Assembly: GCA_009699465.1 (NCBI GenBank)
Contig: WLOE01000005.1
Location: 1-35,024, forward strand
Direction: 5' to 3'
From: Actinomycetota bacterium
Lineage (GTDB): Bacteria; Actinomycetota; Actinomycetes; S36-B12
Length of the DNA: 35,024 nt
Part shown: positions 25,981 through 33,152 of the stretch, in pieces
How positions within the stretch are numbered: position 1 is the stretch's first letter
Layout: the number at the start of each line of letters is the position of its first letter
Position numbers and translations under genes: made by a program
The notes under the pieces: model-generated
The model's input: only the letters and a program-made list of their open reading frames with translations
Told to the model about the DNA's origin: nothing
Database searches by the model: none

Positions 25981-26826
25981 ATGGAACATTACTCAGCGCC
26001 CGACGTAGCCGCCTGGAAAGAAGCAGGTCTTGATTACTACGTAAAGAATCAAGTTGCTTACCTCGTTTTGAATCGTCCTCATATCAAGAATGCAGTGACA
26101 CATCCACTTCGCAATGCGATTCTTAAAGCACTCGATGAAGTAAATATCAATGCAGATATTCGCGCTGCTGTGATTCACGGGGCTGACGGAGCCTTCTGTT
26201 CAGGCGCTGACTTATCTGAAGCTGACCACATTGAAATCCCTGTGGAGCATCGTCGAGGATTTCAGCAGCACATCGCTCGTGAAGATGGATTGCTACATGG
26301 TTGGTACCGCGTCATTGAAAAGATGTGGCATAACCTCAAGCCAATCGTTGCAGCCGTCGATGGCGCGGCTTATGGTTTTGGTGCAAACTTCGCACTTGCT
26401 GCTGATTACATTGTTGCTGGCGAAACAGCACGCTTTTGCGAAGTATTCGTACAGCGCGGACTACCACTTGAGGCAAGTGCCGCATACATTCTTTCTCGCA
26501 GCGTGAGTCCAGTGCGTGCTAAGGAAATTGCGTTATTTGGCGACCCACTTCCAGCACCAAAGGCCCTCGAGTGGGGTCTGGTCAACGTAGTTGTGCCGCC
26601 GGCCGAGGTGCTCGCTAAAGCTACTGAAGTTGCTGAGCGTTTGGCGAACGGCCCAACCATCATGATTGGCCAGATCAAGGCTCAGCTCAATGATGCGCTG
26701 GATCAGAACATGCGTCAGTCGTGGAAGGATGAGGTCACGTACCTCGGAATTGGACCTGGCTTAGATGGCCAGGAAGCCATGCTTGCCTTCAAGGAAAAGC
26801 GCGCTCCGAAGTTCACTGGACGTTAA
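25981..26826 (+). CDS. Enoyl-CoA hydratase/isomerase (crotonase) family protein
   Basis: The protein has 281 residues of the crotonase fold. The first oxyanion-hole segment is FCSGADLSE (residues 72-80), the second AAVDGAAYGFGANFALAADY (124-143). The acid/base position is probably Glu164 in RGLPLEASAAYILSR, where hydratases often have PD or PE. It would hydrate an enoyl-CoA made by one of the acyl-CoA dehydrogenases; isomerase or hydrolase activity is also possible. AAAGGA lies upstream of the ATG. It follows a strong terminator and is likely transcribed with the SRPBCC gene 11 bases downstream. It is the only crotonase in the window. Confidence 0.91.
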   Translation: MEHYSAPDVAAWKEAGLDYYVKNQVAYLVLNRPHIKNAVTHPLRNAILKALDEVNINADIRAAVIHGADGAFCSGADLSEADHIEIPVEHRRGFQQHIAREDGLLHGWYRVIEKMWHNLKPIVAAVDGAAYGFGANFALAADYIVAGETARFCEVFVQRGLPLEASAAYILSRSVSPVRAKEIALFGDPLPAPKALEWGLVNVVVPPAEVLAKATEVAERLANGPTIMIGQIKAQLNDALDQNMRQSWKDEVTYLGIGPGLDGQEAMLAFKEKRAPKFTGR

Positions 26827-26837
26827 GGAGCACCACT

Positions 26838-27293
26838 GTGGCCAGTGAACTCATCAAAGTCAGCGCAACCGCACAATCAACGGCAACTGCCGAGGCTGTG
26901 TTTGCGGCATTGGCAAGCGGTGAAACCTGGCCACAGTGGACTCCCATCAAGACCTATGCCTTACACACCCCTGGTGTTGATGGTGGCGAAAGTGTCGGCG
27001 CTATTCGTCAATGGAACAGCGGCGCCATGATGAATCTCGAACAAATCGTTGAGATGCAGGCTCCAACGAAATTTGCGTACACCTTGAACGAAAGCAAGCT
27101 GGTAAAGGTCAAGGACTACCGCGCTGACATTGTGGTCACCCCGACTGCCACAGGATGCACTGTTACCTGGAATACACAGTTTCGACCAAAATTTGTGGGC
27201 ACTGGCTGGTTTTGGAAATTGGCACTGAGCAAGCTTGGGAAACAACTTGCTACTGGCGTTGCCACATATGCAGCAACTCCAGCAGCAAAGTAA
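26838..27293 (+). CDS. SRPBCC (START-like) family protein
   Basis: The protein has 151 residues. It starts SELIKVSATAQSTATAEAVFAALA, then GETWPQWTPIKTY, a pattern of polyketide cyclase/dehydrase or lipid-transport SRPBCC proteins, where a helix-grip fold binds a hydrophobic ligand. A late CTVTWNTQF strand and a C-terminal helix fit. The GTG start has AAGGAG seven bases upstream. It follows the enoyl-CoA hydratase and ends immediately next to the end of the convergent thiolase-like gene, with no space between stop codons. It may bind a hydrophobic pathway intermediate, but the ligand is unknown. Confidence 0.82.
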   Translation: MASELIKVSATAQSTATAEAVFAALASGETWPQWTPIKTYALHTPGVDGGESVGAIRQWNSGAMMNLEQIVEMQAPTKFAYTLNESKLVKVKDYRADIVVTPTATGCTVTWNTQFRPKFVGTGWFWKLALSKLGKQLATGVATYAATPAAK

Positions 27294-28448
27294 TTACTCA
27301 GCGGTAAGTAGTGCGCATGCCGCAAAGCCACCTACCGCGTTGCTCACCACGCCGACCTCAGGCTTATTTGGAAGTGCGCGATCACCCGCGGTTCCACGAA
27401 GTTGACGTGTCACTTCAATAAAGAAGTTTGCACCGTGGCGACGGCCAACGTTGCAGGCACCACCGTCGGTGTTCGTAGGCAATGAGCCAGTTGCACTTGT
27501 TGCACCTGAACGAACAAATGCACCACTTTCACCCTCGCCGCAGAAGCCAAGTGCTTCCAGCCACTGCATGGCGATGAAACTGAAACCGTCGTAAAGACCC
27601 GCGGTATCGACATCACTTGGCTTGAGGTCAGTACGCGACCACATGCGCTTGGAAGCCATCCATGGCGATGAGTGCGTCATGTCGCGGACCAAACTGAAGT
27701 CAGCTTCGGCTGTGGTGCCATTCGCCCACGAATCAAAGAAGACGGGCTTTTGTTTCATATCGCGAGCACGTTCTTCAGTAGTGAAGATCAGTGCACTTGA
27801 TGAGTCAACAGGGTAATCACAGTCAAGCAAGTGCAGTGGCTTAGCGATGTAACGAGAGTTTAGGTAATCGTCCATCGTGAGTTCTTCATGAAAGAAAGAC
27901 TCAGTTGGGTTAGCAACGGCAAACTTTCGTTGAGCAATGGCGAATGCGCCGAAATCCTCTTCAGTCGATCCGTACATTGCCATGTGACGCTGCATGTACA
28001 TGCCAGCCCAATGCGACCCAGTGAAAGAGCCGTACGGCATCCCGAATTGCATATTGCCAGGGATTCCTCGCTGTGGTCCGAGCATTGCGGCACCGCCAGC
28101 AGCGCCAGCCTTGTGCACAGTGCGAAGAGTCAGCACTGTTTCAGCTGATCCCGAAGCAATCGCGGCAATCGCATGCATAGCAGCGACGCTGTAAGCAGCA
28201 CCATCAACGTTGCCCGAATAGAACGCAACGTCAGGAATACCGAGCATTGCAGCGGTATGGGTTGATGAAACAAACTGATGAGGGAAACTATGAACGACAA
28301 CACCGTCGATGTCTGTCGGCTTGATACCTGCGTCGTTCATCGCCGCAACACTTGACTGCGCGGTGAGTTTGTCGAGAGTCAGACCGCTGCCGCGACTGAC
28401 ATCTGAGTAGCCAACACCAACGATTGCTACGCGATTTTTCTTAGCCAT
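27294..28448 (-). CDS. Thiolase-like lipid-transfer protein without Cys or His (DUF35 pair 3)
   Basis: This is a thiolase-fold protein of 384 residues. The Cys region reads FYSGNVDGAAYSV, without Cys, and the C-terminal block is NTDGGACNVGR, with Asp where the pair 1 homologue has NTHGG. Thus neither classical thiolase catalytic residue is present. It keeps RRHGANF, TRQLRG and the terminal VSNAVGG. It starts with good GGAG and lies 30 bases after the DUF35 gene, so the two probably form a complex. An aldolase-type activity using tyrosines or other residues, as in Ltp2-like enzymes, is possible, or a purely structural role. It is the last gene of an SDR-DUF35-thiolase-like operon. Confidence 0.87.
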   Translation of the reverse strand: MAKKNRVAIVGVGYSDVSRGSGLTLDKLTAQSSVAAMNDAGIKPTDIDGVVVHSFPHQFVSSTHTAAMLGIPDVAFYSGNVDGAAYSVAAMHAIAAIASGSAETVLTLRTVHKAGAAGGAAMLGPQRGIPGNMQFGMPYGSFTGSHWAGMYMQRHMAMYGSTEEDFGAFAIAQRKFAVANPTESFFHEELTMDDYLNSRYIAKPLHLLDCDYPVDSSSALIFTTEERARDMKQKPVFFDSWANGTTAEADFSLVRDMTHSSPWMASKRMWSRTDLKPSDVDTAGLYDGFSFIAMQWLEALGFCGEGESGAFVRSGATSATGSLPTNTDGGACNVGRRHGANFFIEVTRQLRGTAGDRALPNKPEVGVVSNAVGGFAACALLTAE

Positions 28449-28478
28449 GAGTAACTCCTGAAGTAGAGATGCCAGTAG

Positions 28479-28901
28479 TTACTGGGCTGCTGGGCGGAAG
28501 ACGGGAAGCGTGAAACCTTCACCAAGTGGCGAGAAGGTGACTTCAACACGATCGCCAACCTTGACATTGTCGGGATTGGTTTCAACGATGTTTGTGATCA
28601 TCTTTAATCCTGGTTGCTCGTCGAGTTCAACAACTGCGAGCACAAATGGCAGTTTGTCTTCAAACCATGGATGGAAGGCCTGAGTTGGAATGCAGAAGGT
28701 GTACACCGATCCCTTGCCTGACACTGCGGCATAGCCAAGGTCGAAACTCAAGCAGTTTGCGCAGATTGGTTCAGGTGCATGCTGAAAGTGACCGCATGCG
28801 TTGCAGCGCTGAATCACTAACTTGCCTTGATTTGCGCCGTCCCAAAAGGCTGCAGTCAGTTCATTAGGCAGCGGAAGCGGTGGAAGTACCTCAGTGGTCA
28901 T
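28479..28901 (-). CDS. DUF35 (Zn-ribbon plus OB-fold) protein, pair 3
   Basis: The protein has 140 residues. Its Zn ribbon uses Cys33, Cys36, Cys47 and Cys50 (CNAC...CANC), followed by an OB-fold with GKGSVYTFCIPTQAF and LAVVELDEQPGLKM. The latter is close to TMDEQPDLRL in the copy at 13000, so these two copies are closest. A GAAGGA site precedes the ATG. It lies 13 bases after the SDR gene and 30 bases before its thiolase-like partner. The role is inferred: an acyl-CoA-binding partner that activates the thiolase-like protein. Confidence 0.9.
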   Translation of the reverse strand: MTTEVLPPLPLPNELTAAFWDGANQGKLVIQRCNACGHFQHAPEPICANCLSFDLGYAAVSGKGSVYTFCIPTQAFHPWFEDKLPFVLAVVELDEQPGLKMITNIVETNPDNVKVGDRVEVTFSPLGEGFTLPVFRPAAQ

Positions 28902-28914
28902 GTCAATCCTTCTT

Positions 28915-29721
28915 CTATTCGCTGTCTTCGGGCCATAGGGCGTCGTCGGTCAGTCCGCCGAGTCCACGTGGACCACCATCAATGGAAAGTGTTTGGCCGG
29001 TGATCCAGCTGCTCATCTCACTGCAGAAGAACAAAGCGCCATTGGCAATGTCGATCGGATAACCAACGCGTCGCAGGGGTACTTCTGCCCCCATGCTGTC
29101 CGCGTCCATGCCGAAGCGTTCCCATGAGCGTAAGGCTCCTTCAGAGGCAACGCCGCCAACAGCAATAGCGTTTGCCCGAACCCCTTTCGGGCCCCATTCA
29201 GCAGCAATGACTCGGGTGAACATCTGAAGGCCGGCTTTGCCAGCAGAGTACGCAGATCCGCCTTTCACGCCTTGAACGCCAGCAGCCGAAGACATCGAAA
29301 CGATCGATGCATGTTGGGACTTTAACAAATGTGGAAGTGCAGCATGCGCACACAAGTACGCAGAAGTGAGGTTCAGTTCGATCGCGTTACGGAAGCGGTC
29401 CGGTGGGGTGTCTTTCGTGGGAAACATGTAAGCGCCACCAGCATTGTTAATGAGGATGTCCAGTTGACCGAATTCATTGATCGTGCGATCAATCATGTGT
29501 TGGACTTGGTCATCCTCGCGAACGTCGGTCTGCACAGCGATTGCGCGGCGACCAGTTTGAGCAGTGATCTCCTCCGCTGTGGACTGCAAGCGTTCGACTT
29601 TGCGCCCGGAGAGCACGACATCTGCACCATGCTCTGCAAAGAGTCGGGCAGTTGTCGCTCCGATACCGGTGCCACCGCCAGTGATAATTGCAACGCGACC
29701 AGTGAGATCCAGCATCTCCAT
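28915..29721 (-). CDS. Short-chain dehydrogenase/reductase (SDR)
   Basis: The protein has 268 residues. The cofactor motif TGGGTGIG is at residues 14-21, followed by NNAGG near 92-96, the catalytic serine in SMSSAAG, and Tyr158-x-x-x-Lys162 (YSAGK). The C-terminus contains the common SSWITGQTLSIDGG. It is a complete classical SDR, probably acting on a hydroxyacyl-CoA or keto group. It leads the minus operon with the third DUF35/thiolase-like pair, divergent from a DUF2889 gene 158 bases away. An ATG two codons downstream is possible, but its ribosome site would be too close. Confidence 0.91.
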   Translation of the reverse strand: MEMLDLTGRVAIITGGGTGIGATTARLFAEHGADVVLSGRKVERLQSTAEEITAQTGRRAIAVQTDVREDDQVQHMIDRTINEFGQLDILINNAGGAYMFPTKDTPPDRFRNAIELNLTSAYLCAHAALPHLLKSQHASIVSMSSAAGVQGVKGGSAYSAGKAGLQMFTRVIAAEWGPKGVRANAIAVGGVASEGALRSWERFGMDADSMGAEVPLRRVGYPIDIANGALFFCSEMSSWITGQTLSIDGGPRGLGGLTDDALWPEDSE

Positions 29722-29879
29722 GTTTCACTCTTTTCAATTCGGCAGTGGCCTTACGTTAAATCGTTAGGCAACACTTGTCCGGGTTTCGCGGAAATTGCTT
29801 TCCCAAAACGGTCCCGACAAATCGGGCATCGACTAGCCTCGATGTCAATGAGCCTGCCAAGCGCTATCAAGGATTAACC

Positions 29880-30884
29880 GTGCCATATGAACTTCCCGTC
29901 GTTGGACGAGTGCTGACCAATGCGGTCAGTGGCCCAAGTAATCCAAGCCCGCCTCGCCCACCGCATTCGGTTCGCCGAACTTCGACTATTGATATTGATT
30001 TCCCGGATGGATTGACCGCAAGTCGGCGAGTGCGCGGGCGTGCTCGAGATTTTCTCACCAATGGCCAAGAGACCAAAGTGTTAGCGGATGACGTCCTCAT
30101 CGCGACGGTCAATCCAGATCGTTCCTATGAATTTCTCTTTAGCTTTCCGGATCGACCTGCATTGCAGGCTTTGGTTGGTCCTGAAGGCACCCCAAATTCG
30201 CGTCGGGTGATGAATGCCCTGGTACCTGAGGAGCAAGGAGCGGGAAGCCCGCTCTATTTGCTCCTTGATGACATGCCAGGTGCCCTGTTCATATCAGGGC
30301 ATGTATTGGTTGAGTGGATTGCTCCCGAGGAGCGAATGACCGCAATGAGCGGAGACTTTATGGCCCCTGTCGATGTGTGCATGGGGTACGCCGCTGGATC
30401 TAATGCGATCGGTGACGATGGCAAGTGTCTGCTTATTCATCAGGTGCAACCTGCTGGTCCGTTGATGACTGAAGAGGACCCACTTGCATGGCACAAGCTG
30501 CAAGATGAGAGCGATCAACCAGCACTGCGTCGTGCCCGACGCATCGACACATGGCTCGATGGCGATATCCATTTTGATGCGTATTTCCAAGACAGTTCAA
30601 CAACTCCACACCACGGAAGAGTTGCAGTACACGAATACTGCTTAAGCGGTACAGCTGACTTTCATACCGGTGAACTTCTCACACTCAAAGTTGATCCCCG
30701 CGTGCTTCCCTTTGATGCCTGCCCGCAAGCAACGAAGAACGTGCATCGAATGATCGGAATCCCATTGCAGCAATTCCGGCAGGCCGTTGTTGAACAGCTC
30801 CCAGGCACGTTGGGCTGTACACACCTCAATGATGCACTGCGTGCTTTAGCAGAAGTCCCGATCATGGTCACTTCGCTTCAGTAG
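29880..30884 (+). CDS. DUF2889 family protein (copy 2 of 3)
   Basis: The protein has 334 residues and unknown function. It shares with the next gene SVRRTSTID, LYLLLDD, RRID, YFQDS, AVHEY, PRVLPFDACPQAT and GCTHLNDALRALAEVP. The frame is open back to 29775. GTG at 29880 is preferred, because AAGGA lies six bases before it and the protein then has the same length as the other two copies (331 and 335). Cys and His in the CP and GCTH blocks are invariant in all copies. The next copy follows after 51 bases in the same direction, so the pair is a tandem duplication. It is divergent from the SDR/DUF35/thiolase-like operon. Confidence 0.82.
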   Translation: MPYELPVVGRVLTNAVSGPSNPSPPRPPHSVRRTSTIDIDFPDGLTASRRVRGRARDFLTNGQETKVLADDVLIATVNPDRSYEFLFSFPDRPALQALVGPEGTPNSRRVMNALVPEEQGAGSPLYLLLDDMPGALFISGHVLVEWIAPEERMTAMSGDFMAPVDVCMGYAAGSNAIGDDGKCLLIHQVQPAGPLMTEEDPLAWHKLQDESDQPALRRARRIDTWLDGDIHFDAYFQDSSTTPHHGRVAVHEYCLSGTADFHTGELLTLKVDPRVLPFDACPQATKNVHRMIGIPLQQFRQAVVEQLPGTLGCTHLNDALRALAEVPIMVTSLQ

Positions 30885-30935
30885 GCTTGTCAACGTAGCC
30901 GGTACTTCAAGGAGACCGGACAAGGAAGGGAACTC

Positions 30936-31943
30936 ATGGCTGTTGATGTGCCCGAAGGCATACAACCTGTCGGACCTGCTGTGCCTACCCCTGCTCGTAA
31001 CCTGAGTTCCATCCGCCGCACCTCCACCATTGACGCCACTTGGGATAGCGACGACCGCGATTCGCCGATGCAATTACTTGGACGAAGCCGAGACATCTGT
31101 ACCCCTACGGATGGAACGGCCGCCATTGTTCTTGCTGAAGATGTATTGCAGGTGACCACTCAACCAAACCGAGTGATTTCTGCAATCTCATCGGTACCAC
31201 CAAGAACTGGATTAGAAGTACTGATTGATCTCAAGGGCGGTCTGCGTTCCAAGATAGTTGAGTCTTTCCCGGATGAAGTGCGAGAAGGAACACCGCTGTA
31301 TTTACTCCTTGATGACATTTCAGGTGCAACCCTTGTCTCTGGATTCGCCTTTATGCATTGGCGTAAACCCGAAGATGCACCGCTCGTGAATCCGCTCGAT
31401 CCAGAGATCATGGCGCGCAAGCTCAAAATGGTGGGAATCTGCGCGGGCTTCCAGTCAGGAGCCAGCGCACTTGGCGAGGATGGCCCACCGGCAAAGCACG
31501 CAACACAGATCGTACCTAATTTGCCAATCGGCTCTGACCCTTTTGCGTGGCATGAACTTTTTGAAACAAATGAAGTCTCTGCACGACGGTCGCGGCGAAT
31601 AGATGTGTGGCGTGAAGAAGATGAGTGGATAGTGGATTCCTTCTTCCAGGATTCAGGGACATCACCATCAGGTAATCGGATTGCTGTTCATGAGTACACA
31701 ATTCGTGCGCGAGTAAATGTGATCTCAGGTTTGGTGACTGCAATTCAAGCCACGCCGCAAGTCTTGCCGTTCGTTGAATGCCCAATGGCAACCCTTGCTG
31801 TACATCGACTTCAGGGACAGCCGATTCGTGAATTTCGGACACTCGTCAATGAACTTCTCCCGGGAATCGATGGCTGCACACACATGAACGATGCATTGCG
31901 TGCACTTGCCGAAGTTCCAGTTCTTGCCGCGCACTTGGCTTAG
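30936..31943 (+). CDS. DUF2889 family protein (copy 3 of 3)
   Basis: The protein has 335 residues and unknown function. It aligns with copy 2 from SIRRTSTID to the end, including TPLYLLLDDISGATLVSGF, RRSRRIDVW, FFQDSGTSPSG, AVHEY, LPFVECPMAT and GCTHMNDALRALAEVPV. A purine-rich GGAAGGGAA precedes the ATG. It has no visible signal peptide or membrane segment, so a cytosolic role is likely. It is convergent with a metallophosphoesterase gene, whose end lies 8 bases away. The link with acyl-CoA catabolism rests on context only. Confidence 0.82.
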   Translation: MAVDVPEGIQPVGPAVPTPARNLSSIRRTSTIDATWDSDDRDSPMQLLGRSRDICTPTDGTAAIVLAEDVLQVTTQPNRVISAISSVPPRTGLEVLIDLKGGLRSKIVESFPDEVREGTPLYLLLDDISGATLVSGFAFMHWRKPEDAPLVNPLDPEIMARKLKMVGICAGFQSGASALGEDGPPAKHATQIVPNLPIGSDPFAWHELFETNEVSARRSRRIDVWREEDEWIVDSFFQDSGTSPSGNRIAVHEYTIRARVNVISGLVTAIQATPQVLPFVECPMATLAVHRLQGQPIREFRTLVNELLPGIDGCTHMNDALRALAEVPVLAAHLA

Positions 31944-31951
31944 TAAGCGAG

Positions 31952-32551
31952 TTACGAAGCGGTCTCTAGACCCTTTGGTGGATGCATCATTGTGACTTCG
32001 TCAGTTGTGGTGTCTAAAATTGCGTACGACAACATTCCATATGCTCCTGGTTCGCGGGAGAACACCAGCGATCCGGGGTTGATCACCAACGTACGACCAA
32101 AACGCTCGACCATCGGCACGTGAGTGTGTCCGATGATGAGGTAGTCAGCATCTAATTCATCGCAGCGCGAAAATAGCGGATCGCCCGCATAGAGGTAGTG
32201 GCCACGTGGTGCCCAAGGGCTGGCATGTGTCATGAGCAAGGTTTTGCCGTTGACTGTCGTCCGTATTTCATCGGGTGTATTTGCAATGAAATCCAGATTT
32301 GATTGGCGCACATGTTCACCGGATCGAGCCCGTTCACCGTTTGGACCCATGAGCACCCATTCATGGTTGCCCTGGATGTAACGGATCTGGTGCTCGCGAA
32401 TGATTTCAGTGACTTCATTGCTCAGTCGGTATTCGTACTGGGCGTCGCCAGCACAGAGAATTTCGTCAACCCCATCGGCGATCATGGATTCCACGGTTCG
32501 TCTCAGGTGCTCATCTTGGCAATGAACATCGGAAACGATTCCGAGCTTCAC
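31952..32551 (-). CDS. Calcineurin-like metallophosphoesterase (YfcE/MJ0936 type)
   Basis: The protein has 199 residues with the full dimetal motif set: SDVH (Asp8, His10), GDAQ (Asp36), GNHEW (Asn62, His63), MTHASPW and GHTHVPM, then NPGSL. This is the short YfcE-like family that hydrolyses phosphodiesters or phosphomonoesters with Mn or other divalent metals. The frame is open to 32581. GTG at 32551 is preferred, because AGGAG lies five bases upstream and the protein then starts directly with the first beta strand. It is alone in its direction, and its role may be unrelated to the surrounding catabolic genes. Confidence 0.91.
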   Translation of the reverse strand: MKLGIVSDVHCQDEHLRRTVESMIADGVDEILCAGDAQYEYRLSNEVTEIIREHQIRYIQGNHEWVLMGPNGERARSGEHVRQSNLDFIANTPDEIRTTVNGKTLLMTHASPWAPRGHYLYAGDPLFSRCDELDADYLIIGHTHVPMVERFGRTLVINPGSLVFSREPGAYGMLSYAILDTTTDEVTMMHPPKGLETAS

Positions 32552-32734
32552 ATGGACTCCTGAGGGATTGAGACAACGCATGTCACTCTAAGCCACTGGA
32601 TGAACCAATGCCGGTGAGGTCGCCAGATTGAGGAAAAGGCCGGTGAGTCGGCAAGGCGAAAATGGCCGACTGGGAGGCAGATCACACTTGGCTTGGCGTA
32701 GCATCAGCCCATCAGAACCGCCACAATTTGATCT

Positions 32735-32763
32735 CCACCTCGTTCGACCTCGAACGGCGGTGT
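32735..32763 (+). ncRNA. Stem-loop in the leader of the small protein gene
   Basis: CACC (32736-32739) pairs with GGTG (32759-32762), and CGTTCG (32741-32746) pairs with CGAACG (32751-32756), around a 4-base loop. It ends just before the AAAGGA ribosome site of the gene at 32783. A second hairpin (GTCGGC/GCCGAC) lies about 90 bases upstream. No known riboswitch class was recognised. The 201-base gap between the divergent genes contains nothing else that I can name. Confidence 0.3.
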
Positions 32764-32782
32764 GCCTTGAAAGGATTACTCA

Positions 32783-33079
32783 ATGCCAGTTGCACCAGGT
32801 GCCCGTCTCCGTAACAACACTTCGGGTTGTGAAGTCGTCGTTGTGAAGGCTCCAACCCAGGCCGGTGAACTATCGTGCGCAGGCGTGGTCATGACCACCG
32901 ATGCGCGTGAAGGTTCCCCAACTGCAGGCGCAGGCGAAGTTATCGCCCTCGGCAAGCGCTACAGCAACGATGAAGTTGGAATCGAAGTATTGGTTGTTGC
33001 ACCAGGTGAAGGCCCACTGACCTTCGAAGGTGCAGAACTCAGCCAGAAGCAAGCATCAGCACTTCCAGCTTCTGACTAA
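32783..33079 (+). CDS. Small hypothetical protein
   Basis: The protein has 98 residues and is not firmly recognised. It begins MPVAPGARLRNNTSGCEVVVVKAP and has two Cys residues, in SGCEV and LSCAG. It is predicted to be soluble and rich in beta strands, with an acidic overall character. AAAGGA precedes the ATG. It is a single-gene unit with a possibly structured leader and a strong terminator 16 bases after the stop. It resembles, from memory only, small actinobacterial proteins with a VVVV(K/R)AP motif that occur near catabolic genes. The function is unknown. Confidence 0.72.
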   Translation: MPVAPGARLRNNTSGCEVVVVKAPTQAGELSCAGVVMTTDAREGSPTAGAGEVIALGKRYSNDEVGIEVLVVAPGEGPLTFEGAELSQKQASALPASD

Positions 33080-33094
33080 TTCATCGCTCAAAAC

Positions 33095-33136
33095 AAAAAG
33101 CATTCCCGGTGGCAATTGCCACCGGGAATGCTTTTG
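33095..33136. terminator. Bidirectional terminator between convergent genes
   Basis: A near-perfect palindrome runs AAAAGCATTCCCGGTGGC, AATT, then the complement, with A- and T-rich flanks on both sides. It lies between the end of the small protein gene and the end of the minus-strand amidohydrolase, and can serve both. Confidence 0.92.
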
Positions 33137-33152
33137 AGTTCTGCCCAAAGAA

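Noticed and set aside
29329-29877. 182-codon plus-strand frame opposite the SDR and running up to the DUF2889 start
   Set aside because: It is antisense to a complete SDR with TGGGTGIG and YSAGK motifs, has no ribosome site, and shows no domain.
32640-32770. Known riboswitch upstream of the small protein gene
   Set aside because: The hairpins do not match the conserved cores of cobalamin, TPP, FMN, glycine, SAM or c-di-AMP riboswitches as I know them; kept only as a possible stem-loop.
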